In this document: positions 42,298-50,988 of the stretch, one piece after another | How positions within the stretch are numbered: position 1 is the stretch's first letter | Layout: each line of letters opens with the position of its first letter | DNA from: Macrococcoides caseolyticum | Lineage (GTDB): Bacteria > Bacillota > Bacilli > Staphylococcales > Staphylococcaceae | Direction: 5' to 3' | DNA: 58,453 nucleotides | Assembly: GCF_002902665.1 (NCBI RefSeq) | Contig: NZ_PPRM01000001.1 | Location: 1 to 58,453 of the forward strand | The notes under the pieces: generated by a model | What the model saw: the letters and a program-made list of their open reading frames with translations, nothing else | Database searches by the model: none | What the model was told of the DNA's origin: nothing | Program-made: the position numbers and the translations under genes

Positions 42298-42366
42298 TTG
42301 ATGAGTTATCAATTTATGATTGTCATTTTCTTTTTAATGTGACATACTAATTATTGTATTAGTATG
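42298..42366. promoter_or_regulatory. two dyads in the crp-ppdK divergent promoter region
   Basis: TTGATGAGTTATCAA (42298-42312) is an FNR-like dyad with a 5-base centre. CATACTAAT / ATTAGTATG (42343-42351 and 42358-42366) is a second perfect dyad with a 6-base centre, nearer to ppdK. Both are in the 162-bp gap between divergent start codons. Confidence 0.5.
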
Positions 42367-42415
42367 ACCTATTAAAACAAATGGTATAACACATTAAAAA
42401 TAAGAGGTGAATGAA

Positions 42416-45031
42416 GTGAGTAAAAAAATTTATGCTTTTGAAGAAGGTAAACAAGATATGAAAGACTTATTAGGCGGTAAGGGTGCAAATCTTTCGGAGA
42501 TGATGCGTCTCGGGTTACCTGTACCTAATGGTTTCACGATTACGACTGAAGCTTGTATTGAATACCTAGCACAAGGTGAGCAGTTAACAGAGGGTGTATT
42601 AAACGAATTACAGACATATATTAAAGATTTAGAAGATAAGACAGGTAAGGCTTTCTCTTCTAAAGAAAATTTATTACTCGTATCTGTACGTAGTGGTGCG
42701 AAGATTTCGATGCCAGGAATGATGGATACAATTTTAAATTTAGGGTTAAATGACGAAAACGTTGAAAGTTTAGCACAAGTGACGAACGATGCACGTTTTG
42801 CTTATGATTGCTATCGTCGTTTGCTGCAGATGTTCGGTAGTGTTGTATACAATATCCCGATGGAGGCCTTTGAAGGTTTCTTTGAATCATTCAAAAAAGA
42901 AAAAGGCCATCAGATTGATGCAGATATTCCTGCTGAAGATTTAAAGGTGATTGTCGAGAAATATAAAGAAATTTACGTTGAAGAAGCGTATAAGCCTTTC
43001 CCACAAGAGCCGTTTAAACAGTTGACAGAAGCGATTGAAGCGGTATTCAAGTCATGGAATAATGATCGTGCGCGTATTTATCGTGACTTAAATGAAATTC
43101 CTCATGATATCGGTACAGCGGTAAACGTTCAGGAAATGGTCTTCGGAAACAGTGGAGACCGTTCAGGTACAGGTGTAGCCTTTACACGTAATCCAGCGAC
43201 AGGTGAACATAAGCTATACGGTGAGTACTTACTCAATGCACAAGGTGAAGACGTTGTTGCGGGAATCCGTACACCGAAAGAGATTGAAACATTAAACGAG
43301 CAGATGCCACAAGTGTATCAGGCATTTGTTGATGTCACGAAGAAATTAGAAGCGCATTACAAAGATATGCAGGATATTGAGTTTACCATTGAAAACGAAA
43401 GATTATTCATTTTACAGACGAGAAATGGTAAACGTACAGCAAAAGCTGCGATTAACATCGCTGTAGACATGGTACATGAAGGTGTCATTTCTAAAGAAGA
43501 TGCCGTTGCAATGGTAGATGTAAAGTCATTAGACCAGCTGTTACATCCTAACTTTAATGAAGATGCATTAAAAGATGCAGAATTAGTATCAGATAAAGGT
43601 TTGCCAGCTTCTCCTGGTGCTGCAACAGGTATTATCGTCTTCTCAGCATTAGATGCAAAAGCGAAAGCTGAGGCTGGTGAGAAGGTTATATTAGTTCGTC
43701 CAGAAACTTCTCCAGAGGATATTGAAGGGATGATTGCAGCTGAAGCGATCGTAACGACACATGGGGGTATGACAAGTCACGCTGCTGTAGTTGCCCGTGG
43801 TATGGGCAAATGCTGTGTAACTGGATGTTCAGATCTTGAAATTAACACGAAAGAAAAATATGTAAAATATGCCGGTAAAACGCTATCTGAAGGTGATGTT
43901 ATCTCAGTTAACGGTTCGACGGGTGCTGTATACATCGATGCAATTGAAACGACGAAAGCTGAAGCAAGTGATGCCTTTGAAGAATTTATGGGCTGGGCCG
44001 AAGCAATTGCACGTTTATCTGTACGTATGAACGCTGAAACTGAAGGTGATATTACAGCGGGTTATTCATTTAATGCACAAGGTATCGGTCTAGTACGTAC
44101 TGAGCATATGTTCTTTGGTGAAGAGCGTTTAATCGAAATGAGACGTTTCATCTTAGCATCTACATACGAAGAGCGTGTAGAAGCTTTAAATAAAATTAAA
44201 GTGTATCAAACAAAAGATTTCGAAGGTATCTTTAATTTATCCGGGGACCGTCCATCAATCGTCCGTCTATTGGATCCACCATTGCATGAGTTCTTACCAA
44301 AAGGTGGGGAGGAAGTTAAAGCAGTTGCAGACCAGTTGGGTGTAACAGCAGACTTCTTAGAAAAACGAATTACTGAATTACATGAATTTAACCCGATGCT
44401 CGGTCACCGAGGGTGTCGATTAGCAATTACTTACCCTGAGTTATACGAAATGCAGACTGAAGCAATTATTACAGCTGTGCTTAATCTAAAACAAAGAGGT
44501 ATTGAAACGAAACCAGAAATTATGATTCCGTTAGTGTCAACATCACAAGAATTTATTATCTTAAAAGAGATTGTTAAGAAAAAGGCTCAGGAAATCATGG
44601 ATGCAAAAGGTGTACAAGTTGACTATCTGATTGGTACAATGATTGAAACACCACGTGCATGCTTAGTAGCAGGCGAACTTGCTGAGCACTCAGAATTCTT
44701 TAGTTTTGGTACAAATGATTTAGCACAATTAACATATGGTTTCTCTCGTGATGATGCAGGTAAATTTATTAACGAATATATTAACCGTGAAATTCTTAGC
44801 GTCGATCCTTTCCAAACATTAGATGTAGAAGGTATGGGACAATTAATCAGGATTGCAGTTGAAAGTGCGAAATCAGCAAATCCATCGATTAAGATCGGGG
44901 TTTGTGGTGAGTTAGGTGGAGACCCCAAATCAATCCATTTCTTTAATGGCTTAGATATTGATTATGTATCATGTTCACCATTCCGTGTACCAGGTGCAAT
45001 TCTTGCAACAGCTCAAAGTCAGGTGGAATAA
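42416..45031 (+). CDS. ppdK: pyruvate, phosphate dikinase
   Basis: Interconverts pyruvate + ATP + Pi and PEP + AMP + PPi. 871 aa, full length. N-terminal ATP-grasp domain starting KKIYAFEEGKQDMKDLLGGKGANLSEM. The central phospho-His is in GGMTSHAAVVARGMGKCC, with the regulatory Thr two residues earlier. The C-terminal PEP/pyruvate barrel has NPMLGHRGCRL and the catalytic Cys in GVCGELGGDP. GTG start at 42416 with GAGGTG 6 bases before; GTG at 42407 overlaps that site. In an operon with its regulatory kinase/phosphatase 18 bases downstream. Confidence 0.96.
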   Translation: MSKKIYAFEEGKQDMKDLLGGKGANLSEMMRLGLPVPNGFTITTEACIEYLAQGEQLTEGVLNELQTYIKDLEDKTGKAFSSKENLLLVSVRSGAKISMPGMMDTILNLGLNDENVESLAQVTNDARFAYDCYRRLLQMFGSVVYNIPMEAFEGFFESFKKEKGHQIDADIPAEDLKVIVEKYKEIYVEEAYKPFPQEPFKQLTEAIEAVFKSWNNDRARIYRDLNEIPHDIGTAVNVQEMVFGNSGDRSGTGVAFTRNPATGEHKLYGEYLLNAQGEDVVAGIRTPKEIETLNEQMPQVYQAFVDVTKKLEAHYKDMQDIEFTIENERLFILQTRNGKRTAKAAINIAVDMVHEGVISKEDAVAMVDVKSLDQLLHPNFNEDALKDAELVSDKGLPASPGAATGIIVFSALDAKAKAEAGEKVILVRPETSPEDIEGMIAAEAIVTTHGGMTSHAAVVARGMGKCCVTGCSDLEINTKEKYVKYAGKTLSEGDVISVNGSTGAVYIDAIETTKAEASDAFEEFMGWAEAIARLSVRMNAETEGDITAGYSFNAQGIGLVRTEHMFFGEERLIEMRRFILASTYEERVEALNKIKVYQTKDFEGIFNLSGDRPSIVRLLDPPLHEFLPKGGEEVKAVADQLGVTADFLEKRITELHEFNPMLGHRGCRLAITYPELYEMQTEAIITAVLNLKQRGIETKPEIMIPLVSTSQEFIILKEIVKKKAQEIMDAKGVQVDYLIGTMIETPRACLVAGELAEHSEFFSFGTNDLAQLTYGFSRDDAGKFINEYINREILSVDPFQTLDVEGMGQLIRIAVESAKSANPSIKIGVCGELGGDPKSIHFFNGLDIDYVSCSPFRVPGAILATAQSQVE

Positions 45032-45049
45032 TATCGGGAGGCAGTACAT

Positions 45050-45871
45050 TTGAGTAAGTATGAAGAAGATGATCTATTAATTTATATTGTTTCTGATTCT
45101 ATCGGTGAAACAGCGGATAGAATGCTCCATGCAACATTGTCCCAATTTCCTAAATTAACTTCTGTCACAGTCAAGAAGTTCTCGTTTATAAAGGACGAAG
45201 AAGCGTTTAGAAATATATTGAAACTCGCGCATGATAAAAATGCAATTGTTGTTACAACACTTGTTAATCCCGAATTTAATGAAATAGGTAAAGCATATGC
45301 TGAAGAAGTTGGATTGTCATATATTGATTATATGACGGGTCTGATTAAAGTGATTGAAAATCATACAGATATGGAAGCAAGACACGAAAGTGGCGCACTA
45401 CGTAAATTGGACAGCGATTACTTTAAGCGTATAGAAGCCATCGAATATTCGGTTAAATATGATGACGGTAAGAACTTTCATAATTTAAGTGAAGCGGATG
45501 CATTAATCATAGGGGTATCAAGAACATCAAAGACACCACTCAGTATGTACTTAGCAAATAAGGGATATAAAATTGCGAATATCCCGCTCGTGCCGGAATC
45601 ACCTATTCCAGAATCAGTATTTCAAGAGAAAAACTTAAGAGTCATCGGTCTTACCGCAAGTCCTGAATATATTATGAACATCCGTACCGAGCGCGTGAAA
45701 ATTCTTGGGCTGACAGGTCAAGCAGAGTACAATAATCTTCGTCGTATTAAAGAAGAATTAAGTTATGCAGAAGAAGTGTTTAATCGTCTGAATGCAACGG
45801 TAATTAATACAGAATTTAAGTCGATTGAAGAATCTGCATTTTATATCGAGAAATATTTAAATAAAAAATGA
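45050..45871 (+). CDS. pyruvate, phosphate dikinase regulatory protein (DUF299)
   Basis: 273-aa bifunctional ADP-dependent kinase / Pi-dependent phosphorylase of the PSRP family, which inactivates PPDK by phosphorylating the Thr next to its catalytic His and reverses this with phosphate. N-terminal IYIVSDSIGETADRML and the P-loop-like GVSRTSKTPLSMYLA near residue 156 are typical. TTG start, supported by GGGAGG with 8-base spacing. Adjacent to its target ppdK, so functional assignment is firm. Confidence 0.93.
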   Translation: MSKYEEDDLLIYIVSDSIGETADRMLHATLSQFPKLTSVTVKKFSFIKDEEAFRNILKLAHDKNAIVVTTLVNPEFNEIGKAYAEEVGLSYIDYMTGLIKVIENHTDMEARHESGALRKLDSDYFKRIEAIEYSVKYDDGKNFHNLSEADALIIGVSRTSKTPLSMYLANKGYKIANIPLVPESPIPESVFQEKNLRVIGLTASPEYIMNIRTERVKILGLTGQAEYNNLRRIKEELSYAEEVFNRLNATVINTEFKSIEESAFYIEKYLNKK

Positions 45872-45883
45872 ACCGCTATTGTT

Positions 45884-45915
45884 AAGCGCAGCAAATTTAT
45901 TGCTGCGCTTTTAAC
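45884..45915 (+). terminator. Rho-independent terminator of ppdK operon
   Basis: Stem AAGCGCAGCA / TGCTGCGCTT with a 7-base loop, then TTTTAACATTTT. Confidence 0.88.
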
Positions 45916-45967
45916 ATTTTAAAGCAAGAATATGCTATCATGATAAATGCTCAAAAAGGAGGATGTT

Positions 45968-47284
45968 ATGGAAAATAAAAATATAATTCAAAAAAATATT
46001 GGATTCTTTCCGGCACTTGCACTCGTTATGGGAACTGTTATCGGTTCAGGTGTTTTCTTTAAAGTATCCAATATAACAGAAGTCACAGGAACACCAGGAA
46101 TGACTTTGCTTGTATGGCTGCTAGGAGGAGTGATCACAATCTGTGCTGGTCTTACAGTCGCTGAGCTTGCAGCTGCAATTCCGAGGAATGGCGGATTGAC
46201 AACATATATAGAATATACATATGGCAGATTTTCAGGGTTTTTGGCAGGATGGGCACAAAGTTTTATCTACTTTCCAGCGATGATTGCTGCACAGGCAATT
46301 GTATTTTCAGAACAAGTACTCAACTTATTACATCTTAAAGACGGGTGGATTGTGCCAGTTGCATTTATTGCAGTGGCTTCGATTTACCTGATTAATATTA
46401 TCGGATCTAAGGCAGGTGGTATACTGCAGTCTGTAACGCTAGTGGTTAAACTTATTCCATTAATCGTTATCATTATATTCGGTCTGATGAATACTGGAGA
46501 CGTTGAAGTATCGCTTGCACCGAACACCGGAGATACCGGTATTAATTTCTTTACAGCGATTGGTGCAGGATTACTTGCAACGATGTTTGCGTATGATGGC
46601 TGGATTCATGTCGGCAATATTGCCGGGGAAATGAAAAATCCAAAGCGTGACCTGCCACTTGCAATTGTTCTAGGATTAGGATTAGTGACAGTCATCTATC
46701 TTCTGATAAATGCTACATTTTTATATACGATGCCTATCGAAGATTTAAAAGGGAATTTAAGTGCAGCTACAGATGCATCTGAAATGTTATTAGGAGATAT
46801 GGGTGGAAAACTCGTTACGATCGGTATATTAATTTCAGTTTACGGTGCATTAAATGGTTATACAATGACAGGAATGCGTCTGCCTTATGCTATGGCAGAG
46901 AAGAACATCCTGCCATTTAAAGAATCATTTATGAAAGTGACAAATGCAGGTATACCATGGTTCAGTGGGCTTGTTCAAGTGATTATCGGAGCGATCATGA
47001 TTACTTCACGCTCGTTTGATGCAATAACGAATATGCTTGTATTTGTTATCTGGGCATTCTATGTGATGGCATTCTATGCGGTGTTTGTACTAAGAAAGCG
47101 TGAAAGTGAGCTGGAACGACCTTACAAAGTACCGTTATATCCGGTGATACCGGCCATTGCAATTATTGCAGGTGTGTTCGTAATGGTAAATACATTATTC
47201 ACACAACCAGTGTTAGCGATTGTTGGGATTATTATAACGTTACTTGGAATACCGATTTATAAGATGAGGATTAGAGTAAAATAA
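45968..47284 (+). CDS. APC-family amino acid permease (SteT/LAT-like)
   Basis: 438-aa transporter with twelve predicted helices. The helix-1 substrate motif GTVIGSGVFFK is that of LAT-type exchangers; MFAYDGWIHVGNIAGEMKNPKRDLP and GALNGYTMTGMRLPYAMAE follow. Length and motifs match Bacillus SteT, a serine/threonine exchanger. The actual substrates cannot be read. The ATG at 45968 follows AAAGGAGG; the earlier in-frame start at 45947 precedes that site. Own terminator follows. Confidence 0.85.
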   Translation: MENKNIIQKNIGFFPALALVMGTVIGSGVFFKVSNITEVTGTPGMTLLVWLLGGVITICAGLTVAELAAAIPRNGGLTTYIEYTYGRFSGFLAGWAQSFIYFPAMIAAQAIVFSEQVLNLLHLKDGWIVPVAFIAVASIYLINIIGSKAGGILQSVTLVVKLIPLIVIIIFGLMNTGDVEVSLAPNTGDTGINFFTAIGAGLLATMFAYDGWIHVGNIAGEMKNPKRDLPLAIVLGLGLVTVIYLLINATFLYTMPIEDLKGNLSAATDASEMLLGDMGGKLVTIGILISVYGALNGYTMTGMRLPYAMAEKNILPFKESFMKVTNAGIPWFSGLVQVIIGAIMITSRSFDAITNMLVFVIWAFYVMAFYAVFVLRKRESELERPYKVPLYPVIPAIAIIAGVFVMVNTLFTQPVLAIVGIIITLLGIPIYKMRIRVK

Positions 47285-47286
47285 TA

Positions 47287-47324
47287 AAATATATCAGTCT
47301 ATCAATAGGCTGATATATTTTTTT
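47287..47324 (+). terminator. Rho-independent terminator
   Basis: Stem AAATATATCAG / CTGATATATTT with a long loop and T-run. Confidence 0.8.
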
Positions 47325-47379
47325 AGTATGGATTATCAGCTCTTCTTTTGTGCTATATTATCATTAAAGGGGGATAGAG

Positions 47380-48336
47380 ATGACGCTGACAATAATGTAT
47401 CAAAACAAAGAACATTTACTTAAAAAAGTAGAACATGACGAAGATATTCCGCAAGATGCATCTTTTATATGGTATGACTTTGAAGGAGCGAATGAAGAAG
47501 AACGCTTGATATTTGAAAAGCATTTTGAATTGAATGAGCTGACCATTGAAGAAGTTATCAATAAAAAATCACGACCAAAATATAAGAAGTTTCCAACATA
47601 TGAATATCTCGTATTCCAGAAAATAGAAAAGTCATCATTTGAAGCAGAGACAATCAATATACTCATGAAAGATAATGTTCTTATTACATATCACGACGAA
47701 GATAATGAGCCGTTAGATGAATTGGATGCAGTTGCACAGGAGCTAGAAGAGAATGCACCAGACACTTTAACGCCACATACGGCAACGCTGATGCTGCTTG
47801 ATAAGATTGTAGACTTTTATACAGAGATTGTTGAAGAGATAGAGATGAAAGTACTTGAATTTGAAAAAGGACATGCGAATGATCGCATGAAGAACTATAT
47901 TATGAATGATATATTTGAGCTGCGCTCGGAAATGATAAAGACAAAGGGCATTATTGTTCCGATGAGCGAACTCATAGATGAGATAGAAAATGAGGATACG
48001 TTGATTCAGACGGAACATGATCATTATTACATCCACCATATTAGAGATCATGTGATTAAGCAGCAGAATATGATAAAGAATGCCCACGAATTAACCGATG
48101 AAATTAGAAGTAACTATGAATCATTTAATAATTATCGGATGAATCGTGTGATGCAAATTCTTACCTTGGTTTCTACAGTATTTCTACCACTTACTCTGAT
48201 CGCAGGGATATATGGTATGAATTTTGAATATATGCCGGAGTTAAAGTGGCATTATGGGTATTTCACTGTGTTATTCATCATGTTTTCCATCATGATTGGG
48301 TGCATGATTTATTTTAAGAAGAAAAAATGGTATTAA
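47380..48336 (+). CDS. corA: CorA-family magnesium/divalent cation channel
   Basis: 318-aa CorA-type protein: acidic N-terminal cytoplasmic domain, a long coiled-coil stalk (about 160-255), then two C-terminal helices with the signature YGMNFEYMPEL between them (GMN, with E/P pattern). Basic C-terminus YFKKKKWY. Homopentameric Mg2+ (or Co2+/Ni2+) channel by family. Single gene with the ribosome binding site AAAGGGGGAT. Convergent with the first cold-shock gene. Confidence 0.92.
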   Translation: MTLTIMYQNKEHLLKKVEHDEDIPQDASFIWYDFEGANEEERLIFEKHFELNELTIEEVINKKSRPKYKKFPTYEYLVFQKIEKSSFEAETINILMKDNVLITYHDEDNEPLDELDAVAQELEENAPDTLTPHTATLMLLDKIVDFYTEIVEEIEMKVLEFEKGHANDRMKNYIMNDIFELRSEMIKTKGIIVPMSELIDEIENEDTLIQTEHDHYYIHHIRDHVIKQQNMIKNAHELTDEIRSNYESFNNYRMNRVMQILTLVSTVFLPLTLIAGIYGMNFEYMPELKWHYGYFTVLFIMFSIMIGCMIYFKKKKWY

Positions 48337-48338
48337 AA

Positions 48339-48370
48339 AAACAAGCACTCACAATTGTGAGTGCTTGTTT
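48339..48370. terminator. bidirectional terminator between corA and cspA
   Basis: Perfect 14-bp stem AAACAAGCACTCAC / GTGAGTGCTTGTTT with an AATT loop, A-tract upstream and T-run downstream. Confidence 0.95.
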
Positions 48371-48383
48371 CCAACATTAAATA

Positions 48384-48584
48384 TTATAATTTAACGATGT
48401 TAGCAGCTTGAGGTCCACGTTGACCTTCTTCGATATTGAATTCAACTGCTTGACCTTCTTCTAAAGATTTGTAACCTTCACCTTCGATAGCGCTGAAGTG
48501 AGCGAATACGTCGTCTCCGCCTTCAACTTCGATGAATCCAAAACCTTTTTCTGCGTTAAACCATTTAACTGTACCTTGTGTCAT
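48384..48584 (-). CDS. cspA: cold-shock protein CspA, copy 1
   Basis: 66-aa single cold-shock domain: RNP-1 [11 protein letters not shown]-2 VFAHFSAI, start [19 protein letters not shown] chaperone. Differs from the copy at 48879-49079 at only two positions (EGYKS versus DGYKT). The ATG at 48584 follows GGAGGTCATT. Expressed from a consensus promoter behind a ~140-base leader with a long hairpin. Confidence 0.96.
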   Translation of the reverse strand: MTQGTVKWFNAEKGFGFIEVEGGDDVFAHFSAIEGEGYKSLEEGQAVEFNIEEGQRGPQAANIVKL

Positions 48585-48636
48585 AATAATGACCTCCAAA
48601 AAATTATTAAATAATATCTAATGTTTTACAAAGAAA

Positions 48637-48695
48637 ACTTCACACATTACAAAAAGTTTCGACTAAACACGATTACTCTTTGTAATATGTGAAGT
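48637..48695 (-). ncRNA. structured 5' leader hairpin of cspA copy 1
   Basis: 17-bp stem (arms 48637-48653 and 48679-48695). Its single mismatch is C opposite A on the plus strand but becomes G-U in the minus-strand RNA, consistent with selection for RNA structure. Probably a temperature-responsive leader, as known for csp genes. Confidence 0.75.
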
Positions 48696-48732
48696 TCTTT
48701 GTTTCTTGCATATGTTCGATATATTTGTACTA

Positions 48733-48761
48733 AGTATATAACGGATATTCTATGTTGTCAA
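48733..48761 (-). promoter_or_regulatory. promoter of cspA copy 1
   Basis: On the minus strand TTGACA (48756-48761), a 17-bp spacer and TATACT (48733-48738). Confidence 0.85.
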
Positions 48762-48831
48762 TGAAAGATTACTTTTAAATATTGAATAGAAGCGATAAAG
48801 GGCTTACGTATCATGTTTAGATACATAAAAT

Positions 48832-48865
48832 AAAAAAAAACGAGTACTCTTATGAGTACTCGTTT
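48832..48865 (-). terminator. terminator of cold-shock copy 2
   Basis: Stem AAACGAGTACTC / GAGTACTCGTTT with a TTAT loop; the T9 tract is on the minus strand. Confidence 0.92.
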
Positions 48866-48878
48866 CCAACATTAAATA

Positions 48879-49079
48879 TTATAATTTAACGATGTTAGCA
48901 GCTTGAGGTCCACGTTGACCTTCTTCGATATTGAATTCAACTGCTTGACCTTCTTCTAAAGTTTTGTAACCGTCTCCTTCGATAGCACTGAAGTGAGCGA
49001 ATACGTCGTCTCCACCTTCAACTTCGATGAATCCAAAACCTTTTTCTGCGTTAAACCATTTAACTGTACCTTGTGTCAT
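48879..49079 (-). CDS. cold-shock protein, copy 2
   Basis: 66-aa cold-shock domain protein, 64 of 66 residues identical to copy 1 and nearly identical in DNA across the coding region, ribosome binding site and proximal leader. It has its own promoter and terminator, so it is a complete duplicated transcription unit. Codon-level identity implies a recent duplication or gene conversion. Confidence 0.96.
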   Translation of the reverse strand: MTQGTVKWFNAEKGFGFIEVEGGDDVFAHFSAIEGDGYKTLEEGQAVEFNIEEGQRGPQAANIVKL

Positions 49080-49133
49080 AATAATGACCTCCAAAAAATT
49101 ATTAAATAATATCTAATGTTTTAAGAAAAAACA

Positions 49134-49188
49134 CTTCACATATTACAAAAATAGTCGGCTTACATGATTACTTAGGTAATATGTGAAG
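49134..49188 (-). ncRNA. structured 5' leader hairpin of cold-shock copy 2
   Basis: Perfect 13-bp stem CTTCACATATTAC / GTAATATGTGAAG. The stem is conserved with copy 1, while the loop has diverged. Confidence 0.75.
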
Positions 49189-49227
49189 ATCCTTTGTTTC
49201 TTGCATATGTACGATATATTTGTACTA

Positions 49228-49256
49228 AGTATATAACGTATATCTAGATTTGTCTA
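49228..49256 (-). promoter_or_regulatory. promoter of cold-shock copy 2
   Basis: On the minus strand TAGACA (49251-49256), a 17-bp spacer and TATACT (49228-49233); the -35 is weaker than in copy 1. Confidence 0.75.
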
Positions 49257-49377
49257 CAAAAAGTAGTCATAAAAATCCAAAATGAGTAAATTTATATTAT
49301 AAAATTCATATAAAATGGATGCCCATTACAGTGGGTATAAGCTTTCGTGAAATTTTCATTCATCAAAAATATTTTTT

Positions 49378-50325
49378 CTAATTCATACGAATTAATACGA
49401 TAGCTAAGAAGATAAAGGCTAATCCTAGATATTGGACCCCCGTTACTTTCTTCTGTTTAGCACCGATCCATCCAAATGAATCAAGCAAGATGCTACAAAT
49501 GATTTGTCCAGATAAACAAATAATTACAACGAGGCCTGTGCCCATGATTGGGACTAGATATGACATACCGAATACGAAGAAAGAGCCGAGTATTCCACCT
49601 ATCCAGATCCATTTCGGTTTATCTTTGCCGATAGCAAAGCGAATCTGAGTGATTTCCTTTCTTATAATAGTTACGATGATGAATAAAAATATGGTACCAA
49701 CTAAAAATGAAACGAATGCTGCATGTACGGGTGATGCCAATATACTGCCGAGTTTTCCATTAATTGCAGATTGAGTGGCCATGAGCATGCCGCCTGCAAT
49801 CCCGGTAATCTGAAACGGCAACTTTGATTTAGTATCTTCTTCGAAATCCATATAGGCCTGTTGTTTGCGTTTTCTTAACCATTCGGGTAGTGCGATAACC
49901 ATTACAACACCAGCGACTAAGATTAAAAGTCCAGCACACCTTAGCAATGTCAAGTGGTGCATCGGTGCCTGGAATAGCCCGAAGTGATCAATCATGATAC
50001 TCATTATAATTTGGCCCATAATCGGTAATACGACAGTCTGCACGCCCCCAAGCACAGGAAACAGTAGAATATTTGCAGTAAGGCCAATTAACCCTAATAA
50101 TCCCCCAAGCCATATCCATCGGGGTTCCTCTATGAATATTGAAGGATGAATAAGTACAGTATGTTTAGTAAATAAAGTGATAAAGAATAAAAATATTGTA
50201 CCCACACTAAAAGATACAAACGATGCAACAAACGGTGACAGCACATAGCTTCTTAATCGTGAATTAACAGCTGTCTGAATCGGTACGACGATACCTGCGG
50301 CAAGCGCAAATAGAAAATAAAACAT
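49378..50325 (-). CDS. DMT transporter, fused double YdcZ (DUF606) domain
   Basis: 315-aa membrane protein with about ten helices made of two homologous halves. Each begins with a similar pattern (PIQTAVNSRL...SPFVASFVSFSVGTIFLF and ATQSAINGKL...SPVHAAFVSFLVGTIFLF) and continues with PxWIWxGGxLG. The YdcZ family commonly occurs as a single ~150-aa half; here the halves are fused. Substrate unknown. Start ATG 50325 after AAAGGAGAG. Confidence 0.85.
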   Translation of the reverse strand: MFYFLFALAAGIVVPIQTAVNSRLRSYVLSPFVASFVSFSVGTIFLFFITLFTKHTVLIHPSIFIEEPRWIWLGGLLGLIGLTANILLFPVLGGVQTVVLPIMGQIIMSIMIDHFGLFQAPMHHLTLLRCAGLLILVAGVVMVIALPEWLRKRKQQAYMDFEEDTKSKLPFQITGIAGGMLMATQSAINGKLGSILASPVHAAFVSFLVGTIFLFIIVTIIRKEITQIRFAIGKDKPKWIWIGGILGSFFVFGMSYLVPIMGTGLVVIICLSGQIICSILLDSFGWIGAKQKKVTGVQYLGLAFIFLAIVLIRMN

Positions 50326-50522
50326 ATTAGTCTCTCCTTTTATATATATAGTACTTAAAAATAACGATAAACGCCATATCAGAAAAATGAGAGAGGAGCT
50401 ACGATTCTTAAAAGAATATTTTTTTACTTTTCCGAAAATATTTCAACACCTTGATTTCAAGAGTTGACGGGTTTATAATAAAATATAAATTTATTTATTG
50501 TAAAAATAAATAAAATATTATT

Positions 50523-50573
50523 TTATTTACAATTTGTTCATCATTTAATGAATGCTGAACAAATTGTAAATAA
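50523..50573 (+). promoter_or_regulatory. 18-bp perfect inverted repeat upstream of holin-like operon
   Basis: Arms TTATTTACAATTTGTTCA (50523-50540) and TGAACAAATTGTAAATAA (50556-50573) with a 15-base spacer, ending just before the AAGGAGGT site. The left arm can also pair partly with TTGTAAAAATAAATAAAA further upstream (about 50498-50515), giving alternative structures. Confidence 0.75.
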
Positions 50574-50589
50574 TGAAGGAGGTAAGAAA

Positions 50590-50988
50590 ATGGAAAAGCT
50601 ATATCATTATTTATACTGGACATTGCGCGTTGTGCTGCAAGTAAGCTTGCTCACTTTGTTTTATCTGGCCGGAGAATTTGTTAACGCACATACATCAATT
50701 ACAATCCCAGGTAGTCTGATTGGATTGATTCTTTTATTTATTGCCTTGGAAATAAAGATTGTTCGTCCGGAGTGGCTCGGTTTAGGTGTCAATGTACTGC
50801 TTAAGATTATGCCCATATTGTTTGTACCAACATTAGTAGCGCTTATGAACTATGGGCCACTCTTTATGAAGAGTGGTTTATTTCTAATGTTTGATCTGGT
50901 ACTTTCTTCGCTTATTATCTTCTTTATGACAGGATGGTTTACACAAATGGCGGTTAACTATAAGAAAAAAAGAGGTGAATCTTTATGA
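50590..50988 (+). CDS. CidA/LrgA family holin-like protein
   Basis: 132-aa protein with four helices and the family block ITIPGSLIGLILLFIALEIKIV, followed by LLKIMPILFVPTLVALMNYG. CidA and LrgA proteins modulate murein hydrolase activity and metabolite transport. Whether this is Cid or Lrg type cannot be decided. The ATG at 50590 follows AAGGAGGT; an in-frame ATG at 50548 sits inside the inverted repeat. Overlaps the next gene by ATGA. Confidence 0.88.
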   Translation: MEKLYHYLYWTLRVVLQVSLLTLFYLAGEFVNAHTSITIPGSLIGLILLFIALEIKIVRPEWLGLGVNVLLKIMPILFVPTLVALMNYGPLFMKSGLFLMFDLVLSSLIIFFMTGWFTQMAVNYKKKRGESL

